A program made the translations under genes and the position numbers. Below, piece by piece: positions 6,244 to 6,745 of a stretch of 6,745 nucleotides of DNA. Within the stretch, counting starts at the first letter, position 1. Each line of letters opens with the position of its first letter. The stretch is from Alphaproteobacteria bacterium (GTDB lineage Bacteria > Pseudomonadota > Alphaproteobacteria > UBA828), in the NCBI GenBank assembly GCA_030604165.1, contig JAUVWK010000154.1:1-6745 (forward strand), written 5' to 3'. Under the pieces are notes generated by a model that saw nothing but the letters and a program-made list of their open reading frames with translations, had not been told where the DNA came from and ran no database searches.

Positions 6244-6625
6244 AGGCGAGTTTGAGCGTGGTGGGAATCGGACCCTTCTTGAGGATCTTCCGCCCCGCCG
6301 GCTTCAGCTTATCGAGCCCTTCGACGATCTTCGCGAAGACGCTCACTTTGCCGAAGGGGGCGGTCTTGCCGTAGAAAATGCAGATCGTCTGGCGGCCCGG
6401 GTAGTAACCGATGTCGCCCGGCTTGACGTTGAGTATCTCGTTCTCCGGATTGCAGAAGAACGGCACCATGACGATCAGTTCCTCGCCCGCGAACTTCGCA
6501 TGCGTCGAAAAAGTTTTGCACGGTAGATGCTCGACGAAGGCCGAAACCACGTTGGGCGCCTTCTTGTCGAGCAGTTCGGCGACGACCTTCTTGCCGTCGA
6601 TTTCCATCGCGAAACGATGCCCCAT
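6242..6625 (-). CDS. DUF3830 family protein with cyclophilin-like fold
   Basis: A 127-residue protein resembling the DUF3830 family (PF12903), which has a cyclophilin-like beta-barrel. Supporting features are the opening beta-strand followed by VAELLDKKAPNVVSAFVEHLP (14-35), where a strand leads into an A-P-x-x-V/T-x-x-F helix as in cyclophilin-like proteins. Further on are a THAKFAGEEL strand (41-50), ENEILNVKPGDIGYYPG (61-77) and an FYG-containing strand before PFGKVSVFAKI (90-100). The fold is known in this family, but no enzymatic role is established and the classical proline-isomerase residues are not evident. The start at 6625 is supported by GGGAGGT (6633-6639) 7 bases upstream; an in-frame ATG at 6697 adds 24 residues not expected in the family and lies within the leader repeats. 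It is the first gene of the apparent operon. A ligand-binding or metabolite-handling role connected with the amine substrate is conjecture. Confidence 0.75.
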   Translation of the reverse strand: MGHRFAMEIDGKKVVAELLDKKAPNVVSAFVEHLPCKTFSTHAKFAGEELIVMVPFFCNPENEILNVKPGDIGYYPGRQTICIFYGKTAPFGKVSVFAKIVEGLDKLKPAGRKILKKGPIPTTLKLA

Positions 6626-6632
6626 GGGCCCG

Positions 6633-6639
6633 ACCTCCC
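6633..6639 (-). promoter_or_regulatory. Ribosome binding site of the DUF3830 gene
   Basis: GGGAGGT on the minus strand, 7 bases before the ATG at 6625. It decides this start against the upstream in-frame ATG at 6697, which has no comparable site. Confidence 0.7.
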
Positions 6640-6662
6640 GCTCCGAATTTAGTCCGTTGAAG

Positions 6663-6677
6663 TTGTTCTCCCAACAA
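6663..6677. repeat. Small inverted repeat in operon leader
   Basis: TTGTT (6663-6667) and AACAA (6673-6677) form a perfect 5-bp inverted repeat around CTCCC. It lies 38 bases upstream of the first start codon. It could be an operator half-site pair or a minor RNA hairpin; it is short enough to arise by chance. Confidence 0.3.
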
Positions 6678-6720
6678 AACGCCGGCGCAAATATCATTGC
6701 CTATTATTGACGCGCCGGCG
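6674..6720 (-). promoter_or_regulatory. Hairpin plus T-rich tail upstream of the operon (attenuator or upstream terminator candidate)
   Basis: A perfect 9-bp GC inverted repeat (6712-6720 with 6680-6688) encloses a 23-base AT-rich loop. On the minus strand its second arm is followed directly by TTTTGTT. That order, GC stem then T-tract, is the form of a Rho-independent terminator. It could end a minus-strand gene beyond the right edge, or act as an attenuator in the leader if the operon promoter lies further out. The long loop weakens the case. Each arm also contains the palindrome CGCCGGCG, so the two copies, 33 bases apart, could instead be protein binding sites. No convincing -35/-10 pair for the minus strand was found; the AT-rich loop is the likeliest place for a -10 element. 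Confidence 0.35.
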
Positions 6721-6745
6721 GGCGCAATATGCGATACAACTTGGC

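Noticed and set aside
6707..6736. Plus-strand promoter (TTGACG, 17 bases, TGCGAT) for a gene beyond the right edge
   Set aside because: The -10 match is poor and overlaps the hairpin repeats; no downstream gene is visible to support it.
1..6745. tRNA, rRNA, CRISPR arrays, insertion sequences or attachment sites
   Set aside because: None seen; the window is almost fully coding, with gaps of at most about 120 bases and no repeated spacers or transposase-like sequence.

Overview
This is a GC-rich window with strong GC third-position bias and purine-rich Shine-Dalgarno sites. The gene families suggest a proteobacterium, most likely an alphaproteobacterium; this is inferred from style and gene content, with no 16S or other marker to confirm it. 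All genes but one lie on the minus strand and read from the right edge toward the left.

Layout, in the direction of minus-strand transcription. A roughly 120-base leader (6626-6745) contains a 9-bp inverted repeat followed by a T-rich stretch. Next comes a DUF3830/cyclophilin-like small protein (6625-6242), then a 164-residue protein I do not recognise (6229-5735). After these are three subunits of a split glutamate-synthase-like enzyme: a class-II glutamine amidotransferase-type subunit (5688-4792), a GXGXG beta-helix subunit (4804-4097) and an FMN/Fe-S subunit (4100-2772). A glutamine-synthetase-family ligase follows (2717-1371), and an SMP-30/gluconolactonase-type hydrolase (1344-475) ends the run. 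Gaps are short (12, 46, 54 and 26 bases) and the three central genes overlap by 13 and 4 bases, so the whole block looks like one operon. A truncated membrane fatty-acid desaturase on the plus strand (from the left edge to 457) converges on the end of that operon, leaving 17 bases between stops.

The core matches the N-methylglutamate (NMG) route for methylamine. GmaS condenses methylamine and glutamate to gamma-glutamylmethylamide at the cost of ATP, and MgsABC converts that with 2-oxoglutarate to N-methylglutamate. The same modules are called glxBCD and glnT in rhizobia. The NMG dehydrogenase genes (mgdABCD), which release the methyl group and regenerate glutamate, are not in this window. 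Instead the core is flanked by a DUF3830 protein, an unknown protein and a lactonase-type hydrolase. Whether this is ordinary methylamine metabolism with mgd elsewhere, or a related route for another amine, cannot be decided from these bases. That question, and the unknown 164-residue protein, are the main points of interest.
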